From Pycnococcus provasolii (lineage: Eukaryota; Chlorophyta; Pseudoscourfieldiophyceae; Pseudoscourfieldiales): DNA of 64,000 nucleotides. The position numbers and the translations under genes are program-made. The notes beneath the pieces were generated by a model. It was not told the DNA's origin. It did no database searches and saw nothing but the letters and a program-made list of their open reading frames with translations. This document shows positions 17,044 through 27,067 of this stretch, in pieces. The number at the start of each line of letters is the position of its first letter. The first letter of the stretch is position 1. The stretch spans positions 186,001 through 250,000 of the forward strand of contig CP150582.1 in assembly GCA_049487715.1 (NCBI GenBank), given 5' to 3'.

Positions 17044-19074
17044 TTAGCCCTTCAGCGCTCTCACCAACGTCGAATAGAAGCTTCCTATGCTATTCCTGCC
17101 CATATGCTTCACGAGCTCCTGGCTCGTGTTCTCCAAATTCCTGTTGTCCTCAAGCCAAATGGCGTGAGGGTGAATCCTGAAAGGTGCTCGCAGCACGCTC
17201 TTCTGCACGTCGTCGATCATCATAGTGTTGTGACTCCAGCAGTTGCCGCTGCGAATGTCGTAGTCCGTGTTCTCGTCGCTGCCTCTCTTGCGCCACTGGC
17301 CAGCCGCAAACGCACCCCACGTCAGCTTCGTGATGCCAAATCCGACGAACGTGGGACAGTTTATGCAAACCGTTCCGTAGCGAAGAGTCGCCACGCACGT
17401 CTCCACCGACGCACGTGCTTTCGAGTTCCTCTGCACACCAGGAGGAACGACAAGCGCGCAGCTGAGCGTTCCCCACAACTCGTCGTTGCAGAAGCGTGCC
17501 GCAGCCTCTACGAACTTCGCACAGCGCTTCACACGATCCTTTTCACTGCAGCAGTCGAGCGCAACCTCCGTCATGCACCCGCACCAGTTCTCGTTGTCCA
17601 GCACACCCATCTTGCGTGCAGCCTCGGGCGTTGCGCCACTCGCAAACTGCCAGGGAAGCTGCATCTCGATCGGCCCGAACAGGCCGTCATCCGCCGTCCA
17701 CTTGCCCATCAGCTTCTCAGCCGCATCCGGGTCATTCATGTCGATATCATCGTCGGACATGTTCTTCTTGATCACGAGGCGGCGATCCGCACTTCCGCCG
17801 TGCCAAGTCAGCTTCGAGCCTTCCACCGAACTCGTGAGATGCTCGAGAGCCGACTTCGTGAAGTTGTTGTACTTCTCCTTCGAACCCGTGTACCATGCTG
17901 TTCGAGGAGGCGCGTCGTCAAGCGCCTTGCGCATCGCCTCGAGGAACTGCTCTCGCTGCGGCCACGACTTGCACGTGACGAGCACCTCCAGGGCGAGGCA
18001 GTTGTGGCTCGAATTATGCGTCAGCGAAGAAGCGAGCATCTTCGCGGCGTACTCGAGCTCCTCCGGCTCGTAGTCCCACGGCACGACGATGTACGGCGTC
18101 ACACACCCGAGTTCGCCAGTCACCGCCTTGATGCGTGGCGGCAGGGAAGGCTTCGTGCCCGCCGAGCGTGGGGGCGCCGTGGGCTTGCCCCACACCAGGC
18201 AGTTGTACGTCGCGCAGCTTCCCGTCAAGTGCCATTTCGTGACGGCGGGGTGGTTGAGCGCCTTCTGCGCCTTCCCGACGTCACCGTACGACACGAACAG
18301 GAATCCCGCGTCTCTGAGAGCCTCGAGGCCGCGTTCCAGGTACGGGCCAACGCAGTCGTTGATTTGGTGGAACTTGCACAGCACGACGTGGTTCTCGTTG
18401 ACGAGCAGGTGCATGATGTCCGAGAACACGCTTGCCACCTGGTTTCCCGCACCGAGCACCACCGCGACGCCACCGCTCTTGTTCTCCGCCAGCGTCTTAG
18501 CACGCGAGGGCGGGCTAGCCGCTTCGGGGTTGAGCCACAGCTCGCCACGCATGCCCCCGAAAACCATGTGTTCGTACATGCCACGCGGGAACACCTTCAC
18601 ACGCTTTCCGTTCTTGTGCTCTGTGTTCGGGAAGGGCTCGACAGCGGGCAATTCTCCGCCTTCAAGCTTCAGCTTTCCTGGACCGTCTGCGGCTTCGAGC
18701 GAGTCGCAGAGTTCGCGTATCATTCCAATGGCGCACGCCCACCCGAGCGTCTCTTCTCCTGCGGATCCGTTGACGCACCCCTTGAGCTGGCAGGTGGCGA
18801 CCGCCCCCTCGTATGCGATGAACTCGAGTTCGTCTATGCACTTGCGCAGGATTGCCGCCTTTTCACGCGGGGGCATGGCTGCCCACACAGGCGCTTTCTT
18901 CGCTAAGTCGTCAAGTTCCATGTGCTGTCGGTCATCGCGCGTCTCCGGTTGGTGCGGGAGTGGACGAGGACGTGTGTAGTGCTGAGGTTCCGGCGTCGCG
19001 AGATTCCGAAAGAAGTGGTTACCCGCATGAGCGAGAGGCTGAATGACAGAACCACTCAAAAACTCAAGAACCAT
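17044..19074 (-). CDS. Aldehyde dehydrogenase superfamily protein
   Basis: 676 residues, ATG at 19074. The ALDH fold is recognisable by blocks in order: VVLGAGNQVASVFSDIMHLL (cofactor region), HLTGSCATYNCLVWG (the FTGS element), VTGELGCVTPYIVVPWD (ELGG element), and NSSHNCLALEVLV, whose Cys stands where the catalytic Cys belongs. It is longer than typical ALDHs (about 500), with extra sequence in the C-terminal half, including an acidic SDDDIDMNDPD stretch. It is not close to a substrate-specific class I know. Some Rossmann-fold consensus residues are altered, so cofactor use is uncertain. The N-terminus could be an organelle signal. Confidence 0.75.
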   Translation of the reverse strand: MVLEFLSGSVIQPLAHAGNHFFRNLATPEPQHYTRPRPLPHQPETRDDRQHMELDDLAKKAPVWAAMPPREKAAILRKCIDELEFIAYEGAVATCQLKGCVNGSAGEETLGWACAIGMIRELCDSLEAADGPGKLKLEGGELPAVEPFPNTEHKNGKRVKVFPRGMYEHMVFGGMRGELWLNPEAASPPSRAKTLAENKSGGVAVVLGAGNQVASVFSDIMHLLVNENHVVLCKFHQINDCVGPYLERGLEALRDAGFLFVSYGDVGKAQKALNHPAVTKWHLTGSCATYNCLVWGKPTAPPRSAGTKPSLPPRIKAVTGELGCVTPYIVVPWDYEPEELEYAAKMLASSLTHNSSHNCLALEVLVTCKSWPQREQFLEAMRKALDDAPPRTAWYTGSKEKYNNFTKSALEHLTSSVEGSKLTWHGGSADRRLVIKKNMSDDDIDMNDPDAAEKLMGKWTADDGLFGPIEMQLPWQFASGATPEAARKMGVLDNENWCGCMTEVALDCCSEKDRVKRCAKFVEAAARFCNDELWGTLSCALVVPPGVQRNSKARASVETCVATLRYGTVCINCPTFVGFGITKLTWGAFAAGQWRKRGSDENTDYDIRSGNCWSHNTMMIDDVQKSVLRAPFRIHPHAIWLEDNRNLENTSQELVKHMGRNSIGSFYSTLVRALKG

Positions 19075-19259
19075 ATTTCACTTGGAGCCAAGTGACGAGG
19101 CAGCAGCTTATGAAGCAGATGATACGTACGTACGTTCACTTTGACAGAATATACAGGTACTTCTAGAATGCGCCCAGCGCCGACACCAATGAACGATATA
19201 ACGGCTGAGTGGATTTTCCCGAACCACCACAGGAAAACGCAGTTCTAAGAAGGTCAGAA

Positions 19260-19288
19260 CTAGGGTTACGGGATGGGAAAACCCTAAC
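19260..19288. promoter_or_regulatory. Telomere-like motifs upstream of the ALDH-like gene
   Basis: One TAGGGTTA and one AACCCTAA lie in inverted arrangement about 190-210 bases upstream of the ATG at 19074. Confidence 0.5.
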
Positions 19289-19435
19289 AGGCATGGGCAT
19301 GGGGCCGACTAACCTTAGCAGTTATCCGTAGTTGGGCATAGCAGGTACAACTACTGTGAACTACATACTGGGGCTGGCAAGTGACTTTTCTTTTGTAGTT
19401 CTATGGAACAAGCGAACGGAAGATAGATATGTGAA

Positions 19436-19626
19436 GTGCTGTGCTTTGCTTTGCTTTGCTTTGCTTTGCTTTGCTGTGCCGTGCTTTGCTTTGCTTTGCT
19501 GTGCCGTGCTGTGCCGTGCTGTGCTTTGCTGTGCTGTGCTGTGCTTTGCTTTGCTTTGCCGTGCTGTGCTTTGCCGTGCTGTGCCGTGCTGTGCTTTGCT
19601 GTGCTGTGCCGTGCTTTGCTTTGCTG
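19436..19626. repeat. 5-bp satellite, (KTGCY)n, about 38 units
   Basis: An uninterrupted array of TTGCT, GTGCT and GTGCC units forms an open frame on the plus strand only because of its periodicity. It lies between the ALDH-like gene and the EamA gene. The reverse complement of the same unit recurs at 63594-63665. Confidence 0.95.
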
Positions 19627-19826
19627 TGATAAATATTATATAGGTAGGCTAGGATACGAATAGTGCCGTATGCTTACCGGTACCGTACGGTACTGTACGA
19701 TCGATACGGTACACAGAAATGAATCATCAATGAAGTAAGGAATATTGTAAGGTCAGATAAGACATAACATAACTGTACAGTATATAAGAAGTAGAAAGGA
19801 GGTAAGTAAGTTTTATTACTATGGCA

Positions 19827-21143
19827 TCAAGCATCAGCACTTGGCTGCTGCTCGCCAAGAACCTCGTTCGCGACGCACGCAGCCACGACGAGAACGCCGC
19901 CCACGCACTCCGACGACGTCAGCGACTCGTCCAGCAAGATGAATGCCCACAGCGCGGCGAAGAGAGGCTCCGTGGAAAGAAGCACGGAAACGTCGCGCGG
20001 TGGAACCTTCGACAGAGCCATCACCTCGAGCGCAATCGTCGAGCTCGTTCCGATAAGCGCGAGGTACAGCAGAGCTTGCATGGACTCGTCGTTCGCGTAC
20101 ACCGCGCCGAACACATCCGCAAGGCCCTTCGTGGCGCTCGCGAGGCCCACGCCGTCGCGCAGCGCATTTTCGCCAATCGCGTAGATGCCGCACGTGAGGC
20201 CGCAGGCAAGCACCTGAGCCGCGGCACTCGGAAGTGCGTCGTTAGGGTGCTCCTCCATCGCCTCCTCGATCCAAAGGTAGCTGAGGCCGAAGCACAGCGG
20301 CTGCAAAAGCAGGTACGCGTCTGCGACGCCCACCGAAAGGCTGCCGCCTTCGAGCACCCCGCCCAGCTCGAGGAATGCCGCGCCGGAGAGAGCGAGAGCT
20401 GTGGACGCGAGAGTCGCGCGGCTTATCCGCCCAGCCCTGAACGCGCATATGACGGACACGAACACCACCTGCAGGCTGCATATGAAGGCACTCTTGCCAC
20501 TGCCCACGCCCATGCCGAGACCAATCGCCTGGCCGACGTACCCGATGGCAAGTAGCACGCCGATGGCGGCGCCCTTTGCGACGGACGCGCGCTCCTTCAC
20601 CTGCAGAAACGCGGGCGTCATGAGCAGGCCTGCGACGCCGAATCGCGTCGCGCAGAGCGCGGCGGGCGACGCGTCGATGTTCTCCAAGATCTTCGTGAAC
20701 GGAAAGTTTCCTGCCCAGCAGATGGCGCACAGCAGGATGGATCCACGCCAAAGCCAGTACGACAGCGCGTCTTCTTGATTCTCGTTCTCGCTGCTGCTGT
20801 CGTCTTTTTGACTTCTGGCTTGGGACGACGACGTCTCGCCACTCTTTCTGTTTTCGAAGTGCATAAGAATCTGGTTATTATTTCGCGTTCGGCCATTGTC
20901 GTTCTGCGAAGACCGCGAAGCTGCCGAAGACGACGTCGAGTTTGGGGCAGACTTCGAAGGTGACGCGACACGGCACCTCACAGCTTCACGAGAGCCCACA
21001 GAGTAAGAATTTCTATTATGATTCACAGGATTCATGAAACGACACGAGGAGCATCGATGCTGTCCCTGGATCCCAACAACTCGAGAGGCAACTCCTCCCC
21101 TATTCATATTCATAGGGTTAAAACGACACTGAAAAAACGCCAT
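19827..21143 (-). CDS. EamA/DMT-family membrane transporter, probably plastid
   Basis: 438 residues from the ATG at 21143 (MAFFQCRFNPMNMN); the open frame extends to 21293. The first 110 residues are basic, Ser/Asn-rich and low complexity, like a plastid transit peptide. About ten hydrophobic helices follow in two EamA repeats: the first begins WRGSILLCAICWAGNFPFTK, the second with AYLLLQPLCFGLSYLWIEEA. The repeat-end signature VSVLLSTEPLFAALWAFILL is the DMT pattern. Plant relatives export amino acids, phosphate-linked sugars or thiols; the substrate cannot be read here. Confidence 0.85.
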   Translation of the reverse strand: MAFFQCRFNPMNMNRGGVASRVVGIQGQHRCSSCRFMNPVNHNRNSYSVGSREAVRCRVASPSKSAPNSTSSSAASRSSQNDNGRTRNNNQILMHFENRKSGETSSSQARSQKDDSSSENENQEDALSYWLWRGSILLCAICWAGNFPFTKILENIDASPAALCATRFGVAGLLMTPAFLQVKERASVAKGAAIGVLLAIGYVGQAIGLGMGVGSGKSAFICSLQVVFVSVICAFRAGRISRATLASTALALSGAAFLELGGVLEGGSLSVGVADAYLLLQPLCFGLSYLWIEEAMEEHPNDALPSAAAQVLACGLTCGIYAIGENALRDGVGLASATKGLADVFGAVYANDESMQALLYLALIGTSSTIALEVMALSKVPPRDVSVLLSTEPLFAALWAFILLDESLTSSECVGGVLVVAACVANEVLGEQQPSADA

Positions 21144-21581
21144 GTTATTAAATCGGGAGAGATGAATTCCAAAAAATCGACTCACAAACGTCATCCGGGG
21201 AGGGATCTCACGGGTACTATTTATCTTTTGCACCCCACGTCTCCCCACGTGCAGAAAGAACCGAAAGGGGCGCGCGTCTTTGAGCGGTCCCAAAAGGCCA
21301 AAAGTGCCGCCTCACAAACGCTCAAAAAGATCGGCCCCTCCAAAGATCCCCGGCTGCCGGTGAAAGAGACTAGAGAGTACTGTGAAAGTCGGGGATTACA
21401 TACTTTGTCGCATCAGGGGTTACGTCACTTGCTCACTGCTCAGGTTAATCATCCTTGATGCGGAGGTTTGGACTTAGGATAGGCTACCCATGGGCTTGCA
21501 TGGGTATCATGAACGATTTCATTTTACAATGGGATAAATATGAGAAGTAGGTATGCCTTGGGGGCTGGCTGATACTTTAAA

Positions 21582-22739
21582 TTAAGGGGGGGTGCCGAGC
21601 TCGCGCGCCAAGTCGGCGAGGCTCATCGTCGCGCTGCCTCGTTGCACGGCGCGGCGCGACCCGGCGTCACCGCCGCCGCCGCCGCCGTTGCCGCCGCTCC
21701 ACCCAGTCAAGTACAGAATCTCAAACTCCTCGTCGACGCTGCCGTCGTCGTTCGAAGAGTCCGCGCTTGCCACAGCCGCGGCGGCTAGCGCGACGTCGCG
21801 CGTCAGCGCCGTCGTCTGTGACGCGGCGCTCGTGCCGCCCATGTAACGCAGGTGCTCGACGAGCGCAAAGGCGTCAGGATAACGCAGGCGCACCTTCTCC
21901 GCGTCTGCCGCAGGCGTGTCGAAGCCCGTAGCGCCGAGCAAGTTCCCCGCGTCTCTCATGCGTATGCTCGGCGAAACGCGAGGCGCCACGCCACCGCGTC
22001 TCTCGAGCTCCGCCAGCACGCACGCACGGCGAAGGCTTGCGAGGGTGTTCCCGCCGAGTACGGCAGCGAGCATCAAGCCGTCAGGTTGCAGCGCCTCTCT
22101 TGCGGCTGACAGCGCGTTGTCCGGGCGATTGCACCAGTGCAGCACGAGCGGGAAGAGCACGGCGTCGTAGTCGTCGCCCCGCGCGAGCGGCGGCTGCTCG
22201 ACGTCGCCGTGCGCGTGCGTCGCCTCGACGCTTCCCTTCGACGCGTCGCGAACAGCCGCCACGCACAGCTCGCGCGCCTTCTCGTCGTCGCCGATGACGT
22301 GGATGGATGAGACGCGCTTGTGCGCGCTGACCTTCGACGCGACAGCCTCGCACGTCAGCTCTGCACACCGGCCTGTTCCCACGACGCACACGCGCTCGAA
22401 CGCGTCGTGTGCGCAGTCGAGCATGCGGTCCGCGAGTGACATCGCTGCGACACGTTCGACGACGTCCGGATCTCCCTCGTGATTTGAAGTCGTCGACGCC
22501 GTTTCATCATCCGCAGCAGCATGAAGCCCATTTACATCCGTCAATCTTCGTGCTCTTTGTTGTCTAAGAAATCTTGAACGTGCATCACGCGCACTGACCA
22601 TAGCCCGGTCGAACGGGCCCGCGCTCCCACTCCCACCACGTGCTGTATTGACAACACTGAATGAAAGCTGATGAGGCCATGAAAGGAGGTAATTTATTGA
22701 AATAGTATCCACCAAGTGTGGGAGCGATTCGTCCACCAA
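21582..22739 (-). CDS. NDUFAF5-like methyltransferase-fold complex I assembly factor
   Basis: A SAM-fold protein resembling NDUFAF5, the mitochondrial hydroxylase/assembly factor acting on the NDUFS7 subunit of complex I. Matching features: an N-terminal FDRAMVSARDARSRFL (compare VFDRxLKxxQ); the Rossmann strand VCVVGTGRCAE; YDAVLFPLVLHWCNRPDNAL; GLMLAAVLGGNTLASLRRA; the ...RVSPSIRMRDAGNLLGATGF block; and RYPDAFALVEHLRYMG. The frame is open to 22739 but the first in-frame ATG is at 22601, after the conserved N-terminal motif. An upstream exon is therefore likely; an ATG at 22770 (MTMSSHVLLSFGGR) in another frame could encode the transit peptide. The tail contains an Ala-rich and a Gly-rich insert. 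Confidence 0.7.
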   Translation of the reverse strand: MVDESLPHLVDTISINYLLSWPHQLSFSVVNTARGGSGSAGPFDRAMVSARDARSRFLRQQRARRLTDVNGLHAAADDETASTTSNHEGDPDVVERVAAMSLADRMLDCAHDAFERVCVVGTGRCAELTCEAVASKVSAHKRVSSIHVIGDDEKARELCVAAVRDASKGSVEATHAHGDVEQPPLARGDDYDAVLFPLVLHWCNRPDNALSAAREALQPDGLMLAAVLGGNTLASLRRACVLAELERRGGVAPRVSPSIRMRDAGNLLGATGFDTPAADAEKVRLRYPDAFALVEHLRYMGGTSAASQTTALTRDVALAAAAVASADSSNDDGSVDEEFEILYLTGWSGGNGGGGGGDAGSRRAVQRGSATMSLADLARELGTPP

Positions 22740-22845
22740 ACGAAAGAAGCACGTGAGAGGACATCGTCATGGCGCGGATGAGAGTTTGTGGTGAGAATTC
22801 TAATAAAGGGATTTCTAAACGACAAATCCCCGTATTCCTCCCTCA

Positions 22846-23152
22846 TACGGGGATACACCGTTGCCGACCAAATCATACCAATTCCCCCCCCCCCCAAAAA
22901 ACCATGACGGGGGGATACACCATTGCCGACCAAATCATACCAATTCCCCCCCCCCCCCCAGGAATAAAAAACCATGACGGGGGGGATACACCGTTGCCGA
23001 CCAAATCATAAACCAATTTCCCCCCAACGCCAGTATAAAATCCCCTATACGGGGGGGATACACAGTTGCCGACCAAATCACCAATTAATTCCCCCCCCAC
23101 ACACACCAGGAATAAAAATTTTACCTATACGGGGGGGATACACCGTTGCCCA
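22846..23152. repeat. Five tandem promoter-region repeats of 59-80 bp
   Basis: Copies start near 22846, 22905, 22976, 23048 and 23128. Each carries ACGGGGGGATACACCGTTGC followed by CGACCAAATCA, a poly-C run of varying length and a TAAAA stretch. They fill the divergent space between the NDUFAF5-like and Kelch genes. Confidence 0.9.
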
Positions 23153-23225
23153 TTAACCCCGCCTTGTTGCATCGGCGAACCTGCTCCCCCTAAAGTTTTT
23201 ACCTCCGGCATTTCGCTGAATTTCG

Positions 23226-25953
23226 ATGGAGCCTAACCACCAAAGTACCATGCTCCCTCTCGCCCATGAGGCTCATGGTCCAAACACCACTGCTCTGCTG
23301 GGTCTCGATCAGTACGCAAACTTAACATCAGCGGATGTGGCGGGTGCTGCTGCTGCTGCTGCTGGTGGGGATGGTCCCCCTGTGCCTTCGTCATCAACGG
23401 ACGACCAGTCATATGGGGCGTACATGAACCTCATGAACGGGAACGGGAATGGGGGAGCGACACAACAGCAGCAGCAGCAGCAGCATTCCGTTGGGGGCAT
23501 GGGCATTGGACAGACTCCTGGCTTTGCCGGCGCTTTGCCTTTAAGACTGTCGTGGGCGATGTGCTCGTCGTCTGCGTCTGCAGCGGCTTCGTCTTCGTCG
23601 TCAGCAGCTTCAGCCACAGGGTCAGCGGCGGATACCTCCAACCACCACCACACGCGGGATGACGTCGCCCCGCCGCGTTTCGGACACTCGTGCACTGTCG
23701 TCGACAGCGCTCTATGGGGAAGCGAGCTCGTCGTCGTGTACGGTGGCGTCGGCGTCGCGACGAACGGAACGAACCCGACGAACCCGGCGTCAGTCACCAG
23801 AGGCGACGTACGCGTCTACCACGTCAGCTCAAACACGTGGTTCGAGCCGGACGTGCAGCAGGGACCCGCGCCGAGAGCGAGGTGCTTCCACGCCGCCGCC
23901 GCGTGCGGGAAGTACGTGCTCGTGTTTGGAGGAAGACACGGAAGGTTGAGACTTGCGGACCTATGGGCACTCGACACGGACGCGTGGCAGTGGACGTGCC
24001 TCTTCGACGACATCTCCATGGCAGCGAACGCGAACCGAGGCGCCACGCCGCCGCAGAGAAACGTACCCGCGCCGTGCGCAAGAGACTACACCACGCTTAC
24101 ATCCATAGGCGGGGGACGCGCGCTGCTGTTTGGAGGGTACTGCGAAACGAGAAGGTGGCTCGCTGACCTGTGGGTTCTCGACTGCCCGTTCCTCAAAAAT
24201 GACGGGCTCGTCATCGATGGCGCGGAGGATGTGCCGCTTGCCGTGCGGGCGGAGGAGGCGCGGGCGCGCGCAGGTCCCACAGCCCCGTACCTTGCACCTC
24301 TCTGCCGATGGGCGCTCGTCACCAACGCGCCTGGCGCGGCACCCACGAACGCGACGATCGCAGACCTGCCACCGGCGCCGGGCATGCCGCCTCCGCCGCC
24401 TCCACCGCCTCCACCGCCAGCCAATGCGTCGTATCCCGCGCCGCGTTCGGCGCATGCAGCGGCACTCGTCCAGGATCGTCTGCTCGTGCTAGGAGGCGAG
24501 GGCCCGAACGGCGCGCTGCTCAATGACCTGTGGGCGATGCGCGGCGTGCGAGGCGAGTGTCCGCCGACGTGGACACGCCTGAAAATTGACGGGCCTGTAC
24601 CATCGCCGCGCATGGGACACACGCTCACACCCCTGGGCGGCGCCGCGCTCGCGGTGATTGGCGGCCTGGGAGACGGCGGCTGGATATCTCGCAAGGACGT
24701 TTACCTGAGCGACGCTATCGTGCTTGACCGCCGAAAACCGTGCTGGGTGCGCCCCACCATCCCCGTTGAGGCGACATGTGATGGCGGAGCTGGCATATCT
24801 GCCCCCTCCCCACGCGCGCATCACACCGCGGTAGCGATCGCAGGTGGGCGCCGCGTTCTTGTCATCGGAGGTGCGACGGACGACCCCAGCGGCATTGGCG
24901 GTGGACCTGACTCCAAGGTGCGCATTTCCCCCGACACGTGGTGGCTGGACTGCGCGGATCCTGCGGAGATGCCTGCAGGTACAGCACCTGCAGGAAGCGC
25001 GCCGGTTGCTGTGCGATCGGCGGCGGCCCAAGGTGGGGGAGAGGCGGATGGCAGCAGCCCTGGTACCAATGGAGGCAGCCCCGGCGGCTTCCTTGGTGGA
25101 ATCTTGGGTAGCTCGCTGAACAATCTCACAGGAGGCTTTGCGAAGTTGACGACGACATCGAATGCACCATCTTCATCACCAGCACAACCACCACCACCAC
25201 AAAGCAGCAGCAGCAGCAGCTCCGGCGCGCCCTACCGCCGCGCCCTCGCTCGACAGCGAGGAGCTGAATGCGGCACTGCGAGCAAGTGAGCAGGCAGCAC
25301 GCTGGGAAGCGCTTCGTGCTCGACTTGGCATGCCTCGTCAGGCAACTGCGCTGGCATCGTCGCCGGCACCAACGGTGCTCACGCCTCCACCCACGCTTGT
25401 GAGCCTTGGGGCGGCATGGCTAAGCGCCTCCGAGCAGGCTCCTCCTCAGGCTTCTACGAACGACTCTGCGCCACGAAGTCTTTGCCGCTCGCACGCCGTT
25501 CGTCGTCTCAGAGAACTCGTAACTTCTTCGGAGTCGCACGCCTCATGGCTCACGGTTGGAACTCTCATGGGTCTGCTGGAAGATTTCAAGGATGTTGGTG
25601 TTGCTAGTGTTGTTAGTCGGAGGAGACAAGCTGCTGCTGCTGCTGCTGCTGCTGCTGCTAGTGGTGGTGTTGGCGTCAGCGAGGAGAAGGACGACAGCGA
25701 CAAGGCTACCGACGTCGTTGTGGATGCTCTCGAGGAGGGGCAGAAGAAGGCTAACGACGACGGGTCCAACTTTGCACTCGCCGACGTCACCGTACCTCGT
25801 TTTCTGCACGTCAGTTCCACGCCTTGGTGCCTTCGTGTGGGCGACGTCGACGCGCTGCTCGAGGAGTACCGCGCACTCATCAAAGAGCTAAAGGCTATTG
25901 TCGCAAATATTATATGTTTATATTTTCAAGAGTTACTCACAAAGTTCCTTTGA
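23226..25953 (+). CDS. Kelch-repeat beta-propeller protein with coiled C-terminus (frame break near 25200)
   Basis: ATG at 23226. After an Ala/Ser/Gln-rich N-terminus, about six Kelch motifs run from residue 150 to 560 (ELVVVYGGVG, KYVLVFGGRHGRLRLADLWA, RALLFGGYCETRRWLADLWV, DRLLVLGGEGPNGALLNDLW, ALAVIGGLGDG, RRVLVIGGATDD). They are split by a poly-Pro insert. The first frame ends at 25289 after a Ser run. A second frame (about 25180-25953) continues with coding-like sequence, SLDSEELNAALRASEQAARW, and a helical region ending at 25953. The two meet at a CAG/AGC repeat and differ by one base or a short intron. Probably a scaffold protein; the partner is unknown. Confidence 0.8.
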
Positions 25954-25987
25954 ACAGCGTTCATCATTTTTTTTTTCTGTTTTTTGT

Positions 25988-26789
25988 TCACTTCTTCGCG
26001 AGCACCGTGGCACCGATTCCCGTCATGGGGTTGAGCGGCACACCCGCGATTCCTCCGGCACCAGACTTCAGGTACTCCATGGTCGCATCCTGGTACTCCT
26101 TGCGCGTGGTTGCCGGGTGTCCGTAGTACGCGCCTCCGTTATCCTTGGTGGTTTTGTAGATGAGTCCCTGCTTGCATGCGTACGCAGCCCCCATGCCAAT
26201 TGCAAGACATCCCAAAATCTGCGGCGCCGTCGCACCCTTGTTTGACCTTCCCGTCCTGTGTTTGTTTGTTTGTTTGTTGTGTGTGTTTGTATGTATGGAA
26301 CGTGTCGTTAGGATGAGCGGTCGGTGCTTTCTATATTTGCTGTCGCATGTGCTGGTTTCTTTTTTCCCTTCTCCTTCTTCTTCTCGTCTTATTTTTTTGT
26401 TTTAGCGAGATATTCGCACGAGCTTGACTTGACGCTCATGAGGTTTGTTTGCGCGCATACATACCGCCATGCCAAGCGTCGACGCCATCTTTCAAGTGCG
26501 ACGCCTTTGAAAACGCAAACAGCACACAACCCCACACCAACACGCCAAACAACTTGCAAAAAAAACTTTGCGTCAACAAAAAAAAACAAGACCAAGACAA
26601 AATCATCCCACAAGACAAACATCCCACAAGACAAACACACCAAAGACCAAAAGACCAAAGACAACTAAGAAAAGCACACAAGAAGCACACAAGAACGTAC
26701 ACAGTCGCAATCGCAATAGAGGCTGCACTTAGGCAACCAACCACACCTGTGAAACCTATTTGGAAATTACTAAGCTCATCCGGCGTCAT
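25988..26789 (-). CDS. Small two-helix membrane protein, two exons
   Basis: I do not recognise the family. Exon 1 is 26789-26701 (ATG, MTPDELSNFQIGFTGVVG, 29 codons plus 2 bases). The intron is 26700-26256, with donor GTACGT and acceptor AAACACAG. Exon 2 is 26255-25988. The phases agree (2+1), giving 118 residues. Two glycine-rich hydrophobic segments (IGFTGVVGCLSAASIAIATV and ILGCLAIGMGAAYACKQG) are followed by a soluble tail ending GIGATVLAKK. The size and layout suit a small organelle inner-membrane or thylakoid protein. It is convergent with the Kelch gene, only 34 bases apart. Confidence 0.75.
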
Positions 26790-26941
26790 GGTGGTTACAA
26801 CAAAATGGCGTCGGGGCGAAAACCCTCGAGGGGCCGTCGACGGCGGTTGGCGACCGCGCCCAACAAACTCGACCAAATCTTAGGCCAATCGGGGGATCCG
26901 TCATTAGCCCATTGAAGTACATCGGCGGAGTTCTCAGGACA

Positions 26942-27022
26942 GTTCGGGGGTTCAGGGAAGTTCGGGGTTAGTTTTCGGGGTTAGTTTTCGGGTTTCAACT
27001 TTCAGGGAAGTTGTTCGGGGTT
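26942..27022. repeat. TTCGGGGTTAG-type short repeats upstream of the deaminase gene
   Basis: Several imperfect copies of TTCGGGGTTAG(TT) and TTCAGGGAAGTT lie 45-125 bases before the ATG at 27068. They may be promoter elements. Confidence 0.6.
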
Positions 27023-27067
27023 CCACTTCCAGCCGCCATTTCGTTTTTCGTCACCAGGAAAGGAAGT

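Noticed and set aside
19332-19663. Open frames rich in Leu/Cys/Ala in three phases
   Set aside because: They are produced by the pentanucleotide satellite and have no stop in any phase for that reason.
22846-23152. CRISPR-like array
   Set aside because: Spacers are poly-C and A-rich runs of varying length, the organism is eukaryotic, and no cas genes are present.
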